DNA of 64,000 nt from the NCBI RefSeq assembly GCF_032598785.1, contig NZ_CP102984.1. The stretch is one strand, 5' to 3'. A program made the position numbers and the translations under genes. Positions 42,373 through 51,347 of the stretch are shown here, one piece after another. Within the stretch, counting starts at the first letter, position 1; each line of letters opens with the position of its first letter. The notes below the pieces were generated by a model. That model searched no databases, was not told the DNA's origin, and worked only from the letters and a program-made list of their open reading frames with translations. Origin of the DNA: Terrisporobacter petrolearius (GTDB lineage: Bacteria; Bacillota; Clostridia; Peptostreptococcales; Peptostreptococcaceae).

Positions 42373-42642
42373 ATGTCAGAAAATATGGTAATGAGTATAG
42401 TAAAAGAAGCATTATATACAAGCATGTTAGTTGGGGGACCTATTTTAATTTTATCGTTGCTAGTTGGTTTACTTGTAAGTATATTTCAAGCAACGACACA
42501 AATTCAGGAGCAAACACTAACATTTGTTCCAAAAGTAATAGTAATAGCATTAACATTGGCACTAGGTGGAAACTGGATGTTAAATGAGATTATTAAATTT
42601 ACAACTAAGATTATGAACATGATAGCTGTTATAAAGGGATAA
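42373..42642 (+). CDS. fliQ: FliQ export gate protein
   Basis: An 89-residue FliQ with two membrane helices: VKEALYTSMLVGGPILILSLLVGLLVSIFQATTQIQEQTLTFVPKVI. Three bases separate it from the fused fliR-flhB gene. Confidence 0.97.
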   Translation: MSENMVMSIVKEALYTSMLVGGPILILSLLVGLLVSIFQATTQIQEQTLTFVPKVIVIALTLALGGNWMLNEIIKFTTKIMNMIAVIKG

Positions 42643-42645
42643 AAA

Positions 42646-44478
42646 ATGTTATTCATATTTATTAGAGTAATAACATTTTTTTCTTCTCTTAATATTTTAT
42701 TTCCAGCGGGAACCCCAAACACTTTTAAAGTATGCTTTTCAATATTAATGTCTATTATAATATCCTCTGGCGTTAATATTGATGTCAATGTACTTAATAC
42801 ATTTGACTTAATTAGATTAGTAGCAATGGAAACTGTAAATGGATTACTTTTAGGTTATATAACAAATTTATGTTTTAATAGCTTGAAAATAGCCGGTAGT
42901 TTAATTGATCAGCAAATAGGCTTGTCAATGAGTAGTATTTACGACCCAAATAGTAAAGAACAAGCAACTTTGATAGAAAATCTTATGTACTGGATGGGTA
43001 TAATTATATTCTTTAGTATGAACGGTCACCACAAATTAATAATAGGCATACAGGAAAGTTTTCATTTAATAAAAATAGGTGAAAATTTAATACAAAATAA
43101 TTTTTACTACATTGTACATGTATTTGTACAGTGCTTTACTATAGGATTTAAAATTGCAGTTCCGGTCATATTATCACTTATATTTACAGATTTAATAATG
43201 GGTCTTATATCTAGAAGTGTACCCCAATTAAATGTAATGATAATAGGAATGCCTTTGAAGATGCTTGTTGGTGTGGTTTTCTTTATGATAGCACTTCCGT
43301 TTATAATAACAGAAATACATAACTTATTAAATAAAATACCAGATATATTAGATGGAACCCTAAGTATGGTTAATAGTAATATGATGACCTCTATGGGGCC
43401 AGTAGGTATAGTATTATCAATGGGGAGTGACAAAACAGAAGAGCCCACAGCAAAGAAAAAAAGAGATGCTAGAAAAAAAGGAAATATTGCAAAAAGTAAA
43501 GAGGTAACAACGGCTATAACTCTAGTGGCTATGCTAATAATAATTTTTACTATGTCTGATTATGTAATATTAGAAATTAAAAATTTTATGATTAACTTAT
43601 TTAGTAGTAATTTTAGCATGAACTTTGAAGGTGGAGTAATATTAAATTCACTTGGAAGTAAGATTTTACTTTCATTTATGAAAATATTTTTACCAATAGG
43701 GTTTATCATAATGATATTTGGCGTAATCGGAAATCTTATTCAATCAGGTATGTTATTTACAGGAGAAGGACTTAAACCACAATTTTCAAAGTTAAATCCA
43801 ATAAATGGATTTAAAAATATGTTTTCCCTTAAAGCTTTAGGGACTTTAGTTAAAAGTGTAGCTATTATAAGTGTATTATTATATATCGGTTATTCTTTTA
43901 TGAATAAAAACTTTGAAGGAATTATGAAAAGTGCAGATATTTATCTTCCATATCTTTTAAATACAATAATTGAACTTATAAAATCATTACTTGGAAGAAT
44001 ATGTTTAGCTGTTGTTTTAATAGCAGTAGTAGATTATGGATATCAACGATTTACTCATAATAAAGAGTTAAAAATGACTAAGCAAGAAGTAAAAGAAGAA
44101 TATAAACAGATGGAGGGAGATCCTCAAGTAAAAGGAAAAATAAAACAAAAACAAAGAGAAATATCTAATCGTAGAATGATGCAAGCAGTGCCTAGCGCAA
44201 CAGTTATTGTAACAAATCCTACACACATATCTATAGCAATTAAGTATGAGAAAGGGATAGATTCTACTCCAAGAGTAGTTGCCAAGGGGGCAGATGTTGT
44301 AGCATTTAAGATAAGAGAAGTTGCTAAAGAGCATGATATACCAATTATTGAAAATAAACCACTTGCAAGACTTATATATAAAGAGGTTGATATAGATAAG
44401 GAAATACCAGAAGAAATGTATCAAGCAGTGGCAGAAGTATTGGTTGCAGTTTATAAAATCAAAAACAAATATAAATAG
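42646..44478 (+). CDS. fliR-flhB: FliR-FlhB fusion export protein
   Basis: A single 610-residue reading frame. Residues 1 to about 258 are FliR (IRVITFFSSLNILFPAGTPNTFKVCFSI, GSLIDQQIGLSMSSIYDP). From Asp262 on it is FlhB (DKTEEPTAKKKRDARKKGNIAKSKEV), with four further membrane segments and the autocleavage motif N524-P-T-H. FlhB autocleavage changes substrate specificity from rod/hook to filament. The fusion is known in C. difficile and other clostridia. Confidence 0.95.
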   Translation: MLFIFIRVITFFSSLNILFPAGTPNTFKVCFSILMSIIISSGVNIDVNVLNTFDLIRLVAMETVNGLLLGYITNLCFNSLKIAGSLIDQQIGLSMSSIYDPNSKEQATLIENLMYWMGIIIFFSMNGHHKLIIGIQESFHLIKIGENLIQNNFYYIVHVFVQCFTIGFKIAVPVILSLIFTDLIMGLISRSVPQLNVMIIGMPLKMLVGVVFFMIALPFIITEIHNLLNKIPDILDGTLSMVNSNMMTSMGPVGIVLSMGSDKTEEPTAKKKRDARKKGNIAKSKEVTTAITLVAMLIIIFTMSDYVILEIKNFMINLFSSNFSMNFEGGVILNSLGSKILLSFMKIFLPIGFIIMIFGVIGNLIQSGMLFTGEGLKPQFSKLNPINGFKNMFSLKALGTLVKSVAIISVLLYIGYSFMNKNFEGIMKSADIYLPYLLNTIIELIKSLLGRICLAVVLIAVVDYGYQRFTHNKELKMTKQEVKEEYKQMEGDPQVKGKIKQKQREISNRRMMQAVPSATVIVTNPTHISIAIKYEKGIDSTPRVVAKGADVVAFKIREVAKEHDIPIIENKPLARLIYKEVDIDKEIPEEMYQAVAEVLVAVYKIKNKYK

Positions 44479-44500
44479 TTATTAAAGAGGTTAAAAATAG

Positions 44501-46555
44501 ATGGAAAAATTAAATTATAATAAACGATTTGACGTAATAGTTGGATTTGGAATAATTGGTATTGTTTTAATGATAATAATACCCTTACCGACATTTTTAT
44601 TAGATATAATGCTAGCAATAAATATATCATTTGCAGTATTAATATTACTATTAACTCTTTTATCAACTGATATATTACAATTATCAATATTTCCAACAAT
44701 ATTGCTTGTTACCACATTATTTAGAATAGCCCTAAATATATCGTCAACAAGGTTAATATTAGGGCAAGGTTATGCAGGAAATGTAATAGAAGCCTTTGGT
44801 AGTTTCGTTGTTGGGGGAAATTATGTAGTAGGGGTAATTATATTCTTGATTATAGTAATTATCCAAATGGTAGTTATAACTAGTGGATCAAGTAGAGTAT
44901 CAGAAGTTTCTGCAAGATTTACATTGGATGCAATGCCAGGTAAACAAATGAGTATAGATGCAGACTTAAATGCTGGAATGATAGATGAGAAGACAGCAAG
45001 AGAAAGAAGAAGAAAACTACAACAAGAAGCAGGATTTTATGGGGCTATGGATGGTGCTTCAAAATTCGTGAAAGGTGATGCAATAGCAGGAATAATTATA
45101 ACTTTAATAAATGTACTAGCAGGTATGGTAATTGGAGTTATGATGTTAGATATGAGTTTTTCAGATGCGGTCCAGACATATATAAGACTTACAATAGGTG
45201 ATGGACTTGTGAGTCAAATACCAGCATTATTGATATCTGTTTCGGCAGGTATGTTAGTTACGAGAGCCGATAGTGATGAAAACTTTGGTAATTTATTTGG
45301 AAAACAGTTAATGTCTATTCCAAAAGCTATAGGGATGACAGGGGCAGTATTAATCTTAATGGGGTTTATTCCAGGACTTCCTAAACTATCATTTTTTGCT
45401 CTAGGATTAGGAGCAATATTAATTGCATTTTTATTAAATAAAGAGGAAAAAGAAAATCAAAGAGTGTTAGAAAATGAAGTATTAGAAAAAAATGATGCAC
45501 CACCTAGTATAGAAAATGCTGAGGATGTATCTAGCTATATAAATGTTGAGCCAATTGAGGTAGAGATTGGATATGGTTTAATACCACTTGTTGATGAATC
45601 TAGTGGAGGGGACTTACTTCAAAGAATTATATCAGTAAGAAAGCAATGTGCTATAGATATGGGAATAATAGTTCAGCCAATTAGAATAAGAGATAATTTA
45701 CAACTTAATCCAAATCAATATAGCATAAAGATTAAAGGAAACGTTGTCGCAGTATACAACTTAATGCCTAATATGTTACTTTGTATGAACCCTATGGGAC
45801 TAGCTATGGATATTGATGGAATACAAACAAAAGAACCAACATTTGGAATTGATGCACTGTGGATAAAAAAAGAAAAGGCAGAAGAAGCAGAATTATGTGG
45901 ATTCACTATTGTTGATCCAACAACTATATTAGTTACTCACTTACTTGAAATAATAAAAAGTAAATCTCATGAGTTGGTTGGAAGACAAGAAGTTAAAGAG
46001 ATAATAGATGTAACTAAAGAGAGATATAGTGCAGTTGTAGATGAGCTAATACCAGATTTATTGACCTTAGGTGAAGTGCAAAAAGTATTCCAAAACTTAC
46101 TTAGAGAGAAAGTAGCCATTAAGGATAGGGTTACGATATTAGAAACACTTGCAGATCATGCAAGAAATACTCGTGATATAGAACTTTTAACAGAATATGT
46201 AAGAATGGCAATGAGTAGAAGTATATGTTCAGATTTAGTGGATGAAAACAATTCTATGACAGTTGCAACACTATCTTTAGAATTAGAAAATATGATTAGC
46301 AATAATCTACAAAGATCTGTAAATGGAACTTATCCAGCAATTGATCCAGATACAACAAATTATATATTTAAAAATATACAAAATATAACTGAAGATATAA
46401 GTTTCAATAATAGACCTATATTATTGGTATCTCCAAAAATAAGAGCACCATTTAGAAAATTAATAGAAATGGTATTTCCAAACGTAGTAATTTTATCACT
46501 TAATGAAGTACCAAGTGATATACAGATAAAATCTCAAGGAGTAGTTTGTATATAG
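44501..46555 (+). CDS. flhA: FlhA export gate protein
   Basis: A 684-residue FlhA: about eight N-terminal membrane segments, the cytoplasmic FHIPEP-region motif RVSEVSARFTLDAMPGKQMSIDADLNAG, and a C-terminal cytosolic docking domain from about residue 340 (YGLIPLVDESSGGDLLQRI...). It is followed by fliA with no flhF or flhG between. Confidence 0.97.
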   Translation: MEKLNYNKRFDVIVGFGIIGIVLMIIIPLPTFLLDIMLAINISFAVLILLLTLLSTDILQLSIFPTILLVTTLFRIALNISSTRLILGQGYAGNVIEAFGSFVVGGNYVVGVIIFLIIVIIQMVVITSGSSRVSEVSARFTLDAMPGKQMSIDADLNAGMIDEKTARERRRKLQQEAGFYGAMDGASKFVKGDAIAGIIITLINVLAGMVIGVMMLDMSFSDAVQTYIRLTIGDGLVSQIPALLISVSAGMLVTRADSDENFGNLFGKQLMSIPKAIGMTGAVLILMGFIPGLPKLSFFALGLGAILIAFLLNKEEKENQRVLENEVLEKNDAPPSIENAEDVSSYINVEPIEVEIGYGLIPLVDESSGGDLLQRIISVRKQCAIDMGIIVQPIRIRDNLQLNPNQYSIKIKGNVVAVYNLMPNMLLCMNPMGLAMDIDGIQTKEPTFGIDALWIKKEKAEEAELCGFTIVDPTTILVTHLLEIIKSKSHELVGRQEVKEIIDVTKERYSAVVDELIPDLLTLGEVQKVFQNLLREKVAIKDRVTILETLADHARNTRDIELLTEYVRMAMSRSICSDLVDENNSMTVATLSLELENMISNNLQRSVNGTYPAIDPDTTNYIFKNIQNITEDISFNNRPILLVSPKIRAPFRKLIEMVFPNVVILSLNEVPSDIQIKSQGVVCI

Positions 46556-46573
46556 TTAAGGGGGGAATATATA

Positions 46574-47287
46574 GTGGATACACATGAACAAGAAGAACTT
46601 ATTGTAAATAATATGTCTCTTGTGAGGCACATAGCATCAAAATACTACACAAATAGAATTGGAATGGAATATGAAGATTTAGTAAGTTATGGAGTCATGG
46701 GGTTAATTGATGCAAGTACAAAGTTCGATAAAAATAGAGGTGTAAAATTTTCAACATTTGCATCTATTAGAATTTCATCATATATAATTGATGAAATAAG
46801 AAGGCATTCCCCTATTTCTAGAACTTACACAAGTAAAATAAAAGAATATAATAAATGTGTGGAGGATTTACAAAATACCTACTATAGGCAACCTAGTTTG
46901 GAAGAAATATCAAAATATATGGATATATCTATAAAAGAAGCAAATGACATAAAATTGAAGATGATGAACAGAAGTAATGTATCTTTAGACGGAGTAATAT
47001 ACGAAGATGAAAGTGAAGTTAAACTTATAGATACAATAAAAGAAAAAGAGGAACAATCACCTAGTGCTATTATTGAAAAACAAGAGCTTCAAGAAGTAAT
47101 GGCAAGGGCAATAGATAATTTAAAAGAAAAGGATAAATTAGTATTATCCCTTTATTATTATGAAGAGATGACATTAAAAGAAATAGGACTAGTTTTAGGA
47201 GTATCAGAATCAAGGGTATCACAACTAAATACAAGGGCAATTTCAAATTTAAGAGCAGAGATGAAAAGAATAAAATATATAGACTAA
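46574..47287 (+). CDS. fliA: Flagellar sigma factor sigma-D (FliA)
   Basis: A 237-residue sigma-28: region 2 (MSLVRHIASKYYTNRIGMEYEDLVSYGVMGLIDASTKFDKNRGVKFSTFASIRI), region 3, and region 4 (LVLSLYYYEEMTLKEIGLVLGVSESRVSQL). The start is GTG at 46574 behind AGGGGGGAA. It should read the TAAA-N15/16-CCG promoters in this window and is inhibited by FlgM. Confidence 0.96.
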   Translation: MDTHEQEELIVNNMSLVRHIASKYYTNRIGMEYEDLVSYGVMGLIDASTKFDKNRGVKFSTFASIRISSYIIDEIRRHSPISRTYTSKIKEYNKCVEDLQNTYYRQPSLEEISKYMDISIKEANDIKLKMMNRSNVSLDGVIYEDESEVKLIDTIKEKEEQSPSAIIEKQELQEVMARAIDNLKEKDKLVLSLYYYEEMTLKEIGLVLGVSESRVSQLNTRAISNLRAEMKRIKYID

Positions 47288-47299
47288 GAAAGGGAAAAT

Positions 47300-48070
47300 A
47301 TGTTAAGAGGATTATATACATCAGTATCATCAATGTTAACACTTCAATCTAGACAAGGTATTATTACTAATAATTTAGCTAATATAAATACTACAGGATA
47401 CAAGCAAGAAACTTTACTTGGTAAGAGCTTTGATGAAGTTATGTTATCAAATAATGATAATTACAAAAATGGAAAAGCAAATAAGCAGATATTAGGAAAT
47501 ATGAGTTTTGGTGTGAGAATTGATGATACATTTACTAACTATAGCCAAGGAACTAATGTCTCAACGGAAAATAATATGGATTTTGCAATAGAAGGTAATG
47601 GATTTTTTGAAGTTATGGATAATCAAAATAATAGGTATTATACAAGAAATGGTGATTTTAGCGTTGATTCACAAGGATACTTAATAACAAGCTCAGGTCA
47701 TTATGTTTTAGGAGTTAATAATACAACTGGAGCGACAGAGCGTATCAATGTAGGTAATAATATTATGTCTGTTACTTCCGATAACAGAATTAATATTAAT
47801 GGTCAAGAAAGATATAGATTTAGAGTAGTTGATTTTCAAAACTACGATAACTTAGAGAATGTTGGAAATGGAGTTTATACAGGTACAAATCCAAGAAATG
47901 GCACAAATTTTAATGTAAAGCAAGGTTACTTAGAAAGTTCAAATGTAGATTCTATAAATTCAGCAGCTTTACTTATGGAAACTGTAAATGAATTTGAAGC
48001 TAACCAAAAAGTAGTGCAAGCGATGGATTCTATACTATATAAAATAGCTAATGAAATAGGAAGAGTATAA
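47300..48070 (+). CDS. flgF: Flagellar rod protein, FlgF/FlgG type
   Basis: A 256-residue rod protein: MLRGLYTSVSSMLTLQSRQGIITNNLANINTTGYKQE, FAIEGNGFFEVMDNQNNRYYTRNGDFSVDSQGYLI and a typical C-terminal helix (ALLMETVNEFEANQKVVQAMDSILYKIANEIGRV). It is the first of two adjacent FlgG-like genes; by order it fills the FlgF role. Confidence 0.85.
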   Translation: MLRGLYTSVSSMLTLQSRQGIITNNLANINTTGYKQETLLGKSFDEVMLSNNDNYKNGKANKQILGNMSFGVRIDDTFTNYSQGTNVSTENNMDFAIEGNGFFEVMDNQNNRYYTRNGDFSVDSQGYLITSSGHYVLGVNNTTGATERINVGNNIMSVTSDNRININGQERYRFRVVDFQNYDNLENVGNGVYTGTNPRNGTNFNVKQGYLESSNVDSINSAALLMETVNEFEANQKVVQAMDSILYKIANEIGRV

Positions 48071-48087
48071 GATATGGGGGAAAGAAT

Positions 48088-48849
48088 ATGTACAATATAT
48101 TACGTACTAGCACATCTGGTATGATTGCAAATCAAGAAAAAATAAATATTGCATCTAATAATATAGTAAACTCTCAAACAACAGGTTATAAAAAATTAGA
48201 TGTAGGATTTTTAGACTTATATACAAAATCCTTAGAGAGTAATTATAATCCTCATAGTTCAAATGGTAGTTTGACAGGTACAGGGACAAAAATAGCAGAA
48301 GCAACTAGGAATATGGTTCAAGGTCCTTTGAAAAATACTGGTATAAATACTAATTTAGCAATAGATGGTGAGGGTTATTTTTGCCTGATTCGACCTGATG
48401 GGAGCCATTGTCTTACAAGAAATGGAGATTTTAGTTTAGATGCAAATGGAACCTTAGTGGATGCAAATGGTAATAGAGTAGATATTACATACGCTAATGG
48501 ATACAATAGAGGAAATGTTGATTTATCAGATGGAAAATTAAATATAAATAAAGAAGGACAAATATACCTAGACGACAAAATGGTGGGAAGAATTAATTTA
48601 TATGTTACAGAAGGTACAAATGATTTGATTTCAGTTGGTGATAGTTTATTTGCTTTAAAAGAGGGAGCAAATATGTATGCATATAATGAAGCAGATATTA
48701 GACAGGGACATGTTGAAATGTCTAATGTGAATTTATCAAGTGAAATGACTGACTTAATTACGGTACAAAGAGCCTTTCAATTTAATAGTAAAGGCATACA
48801 GGCTGTAGATGATATGTGGAGTATGATTAATAATCTTCAATCAAGATAA
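48088..48849 (+). CDS. flgG: Distal rod protein FlgG
   Basis: A 253-residue FlgG-type rod protein: NILRTSTSGMIANQEKINIASNNIVNSQTTGYKKLDVGF, LAIDGEGYFCLI, and C-terminal MSNVNLSSEMTDLITVQRAFQFNSKGIQAVDDMWSMINNLQ, with the family's MSNVNLxxEM motif well kept. Eighteen bases after its neighbour. Confidence 0.88.
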   Translation: MYNILRTSTSGMIANQEKINIASNNIVNSQTTGYKKLDVGFLDLYTKSLESNYNPHSSNGSLTGTGTKIAEATRNMVQGPLKNTGINTNLAIDGEGYFCLIRPDGSHCLTRNGDFSLDANGTLVDANGNRVDITYANGYNRGNVDLSDGKLNINKEGQIYLDDKMVGRINLYVTEGTNDLISVGDSLFALKEGANMYAYNEADIRQGHVEMSNVNLSSEMTDLITVQRAFQFNSKGIQAVDDMWSMINNLQSR

Positions 48850-48870
48850 GAAAGGTAAAAGGAAAATACT

Positions 48871-49758
48871 ATGGTACAGGATATAAAAAAATATGATTTT
48901 AAAAAACCTCAAAGATATTCTTCCGACAATATGAGATTCGTATCTGTTATCGCAGAGGAATTTTGTAAAAATATTAATATATTTATGAATTATGAATTAA
49001 AACAAAAAGATATAGTTTGTAAGGTAGAAAAGATAGAACAAACAAACTATGAAGAATTTACAAACATGGTAACTTCTGATTCTGTTATAGTAGAACATGC
49101 AATTCAGCCTTTAGTAAGTGGTCTTATATATCAAATAGATAAAGGTATAGCTCTTACTTTTATAGATTGTATGTTAGGTGGAGATGGTAAATTTGACGAT
49201 TATACTAGGGAACTTACAGAAATTGATAAGCAGTTAATTCATCATGCTAGTGAAAATTTTTTGACGAAACTTCATGTAGTTGAAGGATGTGAATACAGAG
49301 AAGTTTTAGAGGTTCACTTAAACCTTGGCTCTAGTAAAAAATATCCAGTAAGTGAGTCAGTTTTAATTGCTCACATGAAAATGATGCATGATGATAAAGA
49401 AGTAGGAAAAATGAGATTTTGTAAGCCATATAGCTGTATGGAACCAATATTACCACAATTAGAAACAAAAAAACTTTTTAAAAGTAAAAATATTGATTAT
49501 GACTTTGAATTTACAAATGCAATATATAATAATGTTTACGCTGCTAGTACAGATATTGTAGCCCTATTAGGTAAATCAGAGATTAAGGTTCAGGAATTAC
49601 TAGACTTAAACGTTGGAGATGTAATAAAGTTAGATTCCAAAATAGAGGAAGAAATAGAACTTTATATTGCAGGATCAAAATCTTTTAAATGTAAACCAGG
49701 CTTAATAGAAAATAAAAGAGGTGTGGTAATTGTTGATAGCATTGGTAAGGAGGAATAA
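48871..49758 (+). CDS. fliM: FliM motor switch protein lacking the CheY-binding N-terminus
   Basis: A 295-residue FliM: it begins almost directly with KKYDFKKPQRYSSDNMRFVSVIAEEF, then the CheC-like middle domain (ALTFIDCMLGGDGKFDDYTRELTEIDKQLI) and a C-terminal SpoA domain (KSEIKVQELLDLNVGDVIKLDSKIEEEIELYIAGSKSFKCKPGL). Typical FliM has about 30-40 more N-terminal residues with an LSQxEIDALL peptide that binds phosphorylated CheY. Here a stop codon lies four codons upstream of the ATG, so no extension is possible. Confidence 0.92.
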   Translation: MVQDIKKYDFKKPQRYSSDNMRFVSVIAEEFCKNINIFMNYELKQKDIVCKVEKIEQTNYEEFTNMVTSDSVIVEHAIQPLVSGLIYQIDKGIALTFIDCMLGGDGKFDDYTRELTEIDKQLIHHASENFLTKLHVVEGCEYREVLEVHLNLGSSKKYPVSESVLIAHMKMMHDDKEVGKMRFCKPYSCMEPILPQLETKKLFKSKNIDYDFEFTNAIYNNVYAASTDIVALLGKSEIKVQELLDLNVGDVIKLDSKIEEEIELYIAGSKSFKCKPGLIENKRGVVIVDSIGKEE

Positions 49759-49761
49759 AGT

Positions 49762-50025
49762 ATGGCAGAAAATTTTGATAGAGTTTTAGATATAGAATTA
49801 GAGATAAGCACAGTATTAGGAAGAACGAAGATGACATTAAAGGATGTTTTTGAGCTTACAAAAGGATCTTTAATAGAGTTAGATACACTAGAAAATCAGG
49901 AACTTGAGATATTTGTAAATGGAAGAAAAATTGGTTATGGAGAGGCTGTGATCGTAGATCAAAATTTTGGGATAAGAATAACAAGTATTCTAGGAGAAGA
50001 AGAGCTTGTTAAAACTTTAGAATAA
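49762..50025 (+). CDS. fliN: FliN motor switch protein (C-ring)
   Basis: An 87-residue protein that is essentially one SpoA domain: LDIELEISTVLGRTKMTLKDVFELTKGSLIELDTLENQELEIFVNGRKIGYGEAVIVDQNFGIRIT. It follows fliM by three bases. It lacks the long FliY-type CheC-like N-terminus of B. subtilis. Confidence 0.95.
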   Translation: MAENFDRVLDIELEISTVLGRTKMTLKDVFELTKGSLIELDTLENQELEIFVNGRKIGYGEAVIVDQNFGIRITSILGEEELVKTLE

Positions 50026-50053
50026 TATCTACATAGCAAAGGATGGAAAATTT

Positions 50054-51184
50054 ATGGCGAAAATGTTAAAGAGTAAATATAATAGTACAGGTGAACGATG
50101 TGTAGATGCTTGTTTAAATTATGGAGAACTTAGATATGTTAATAAAGATGGATCGCCTATAAAGATAGAAATACCTTGTGACAAATATGAAGAAGCTATA
50201 AGTGATTTCTTGGAAAGAATTAAAGAGGGTTTGACTGTAGATCCGGATATAGATCCAAGTAAAGTTTTAAAGAGGGGTACTATAACATATAATCAAGCAA
50301 AAGATATATCATATGAAGGAAAAATTAAGGGAATAGAGATATTTACGATAGATGAAAGTATAGAGTGTGAACATATTCTAGGAATATCTGGTAGTATAGA
50401 GTACGCTTTAGCAATATGGAATGGAGATAGCAAAGAAAGTGCATTAAAAAAATCAATAATAAGAGCCACTACAGTGTATGGTGAAGATTTTATAAAGGAG
50501 TTAGAGTTAACTGATATAATAGGTGAGGATGAATGTAGTAGATTTTGTGACAAAATTAACTACTTAAAAAAAGTAAATAATTTAGATTTATATAAACCAT
50601 TAGATGTTATGATAGATGATGATATTGGTGAAGATGATGACTTAAAAACAAAGAAAAAACTAATGAAAAATATAAAAACAGCCTCATTAATTGGAGGATT
50701 AACATTAGCAATTATAATAATACAGATAATAACTAATGGTGGCACATTTAAGGATAATCTATATTTATTTTTACCTATTTTTATAATATCTTTTGCAATG
50801 AGTATATTAGTAGTATTTTATTTAAAGATAAGTAAATATATAACTGAGCAATATGCTAAAAATAAAGGCCAAACAATAATGGAAATGTTTAATGAAGAGC
50901 TGGAAAGAATAACATATGATAATATATTAACGGAAAAAGAATGCAAAGTTATTTTACATAATATAACTAAAGGAGAAATTTCAAAACTATTGTCAGAAAT
51001 GAAAGGTAGTGTAAATAAAAAAGTATCATGTAATGCATTAGTAAAAAATGAAACACGATTTGTATTAGATGAAAGAAAAAGTATTATATTGCCAAGTGAG
51101 ATTGAAGTTAAAAAATGTATGGAAAAGTTTATGCTTTCGTATAAAGAAAAATTTAGCAAAGAGGAAACTGTAAAAACTACTTAA
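50054..51184 (+). CDS. Membrane protein of unknown function after fliN
   Basis: A 376-residue protein with a soluble N-terminal domain (about 1-205, ending in an acidic DDDIGEDDD patch), two membrane helices (about 217-236 and 237-262) and a C-terminal cytosolic domain with conserved-looking Cys residues. I do not recognise the family. It is co-directional with and close to fliN (28 bases) and is followed by a strong terminator, so it ends the early flagellar operon. A link to stator, switch or signalling is only contextual. Confidence 0.7.
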   Translation: MAKMLKSKYNSTGERCVDACLNYGELRYVNKDGSPIKIEIPCDKYEEAISDFLERIKEGLTVDPDIDPSKVLKRGTITYNQAKDISYEGKIKGIEIFTIDESIECEHILGISGSIEYALAIWNGDSKESALKKSIIRATTVYGEDFIKELELTDIIGEDECSRFCDKINYLKKVNNLDLYKPLDVMIDDDIGEDDDLKTKKKLMKNIKTASLIGGLTLAIIIIQIITNGGTFKDNLYLFLPIFIISFAMSILVVFYLKISKYITEQYAKNKGQTIMEMFNEELERITYDNILTEKECKVILHNITKGEISKLLSEMKGSVNKKVSCNALVKNETRFVLDERKSIILPSEIEVKKCMEKFMLSYKEKFSKEETVKTT

Positions 51185-51190
51185 ATAATA

Positions 51191-51231
51191 AAGTGTATAA
51201 GTAAAGTAAAATTTAACTTATACACTTTTTT
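51191..51231 (+). terminator. Terminator of the early flagellar operon
   Basis: AAGTGTATAAGT and ACTTATACACTT pair perfectly over 12 bp, with the right arm continuing into TTTTTT. Confidence 0.9.
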
Positions 51232-51263
51232 AGTAAAAAAATATTTTTATTGAAAATTGGTGT

Positions 51264-51290
51264 TAAATAAATTGAAAAGTATCCGTAGTA
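51264..51290 (+). promoter_or_regulatory. Sigma-D promoter of chemoreceptor 1
   Basis: TAAA, 15 bases, CCGTAGTA; placed about 58 bases before the gene. Same motif family as before flagellin. Confidence 0.65.
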
Positions 51291-51347
51291 TTAATAAATA
51301 AAATAATAAGGTAAATAAATTTTGACAAGAATTATGGGGGAGAAAAA

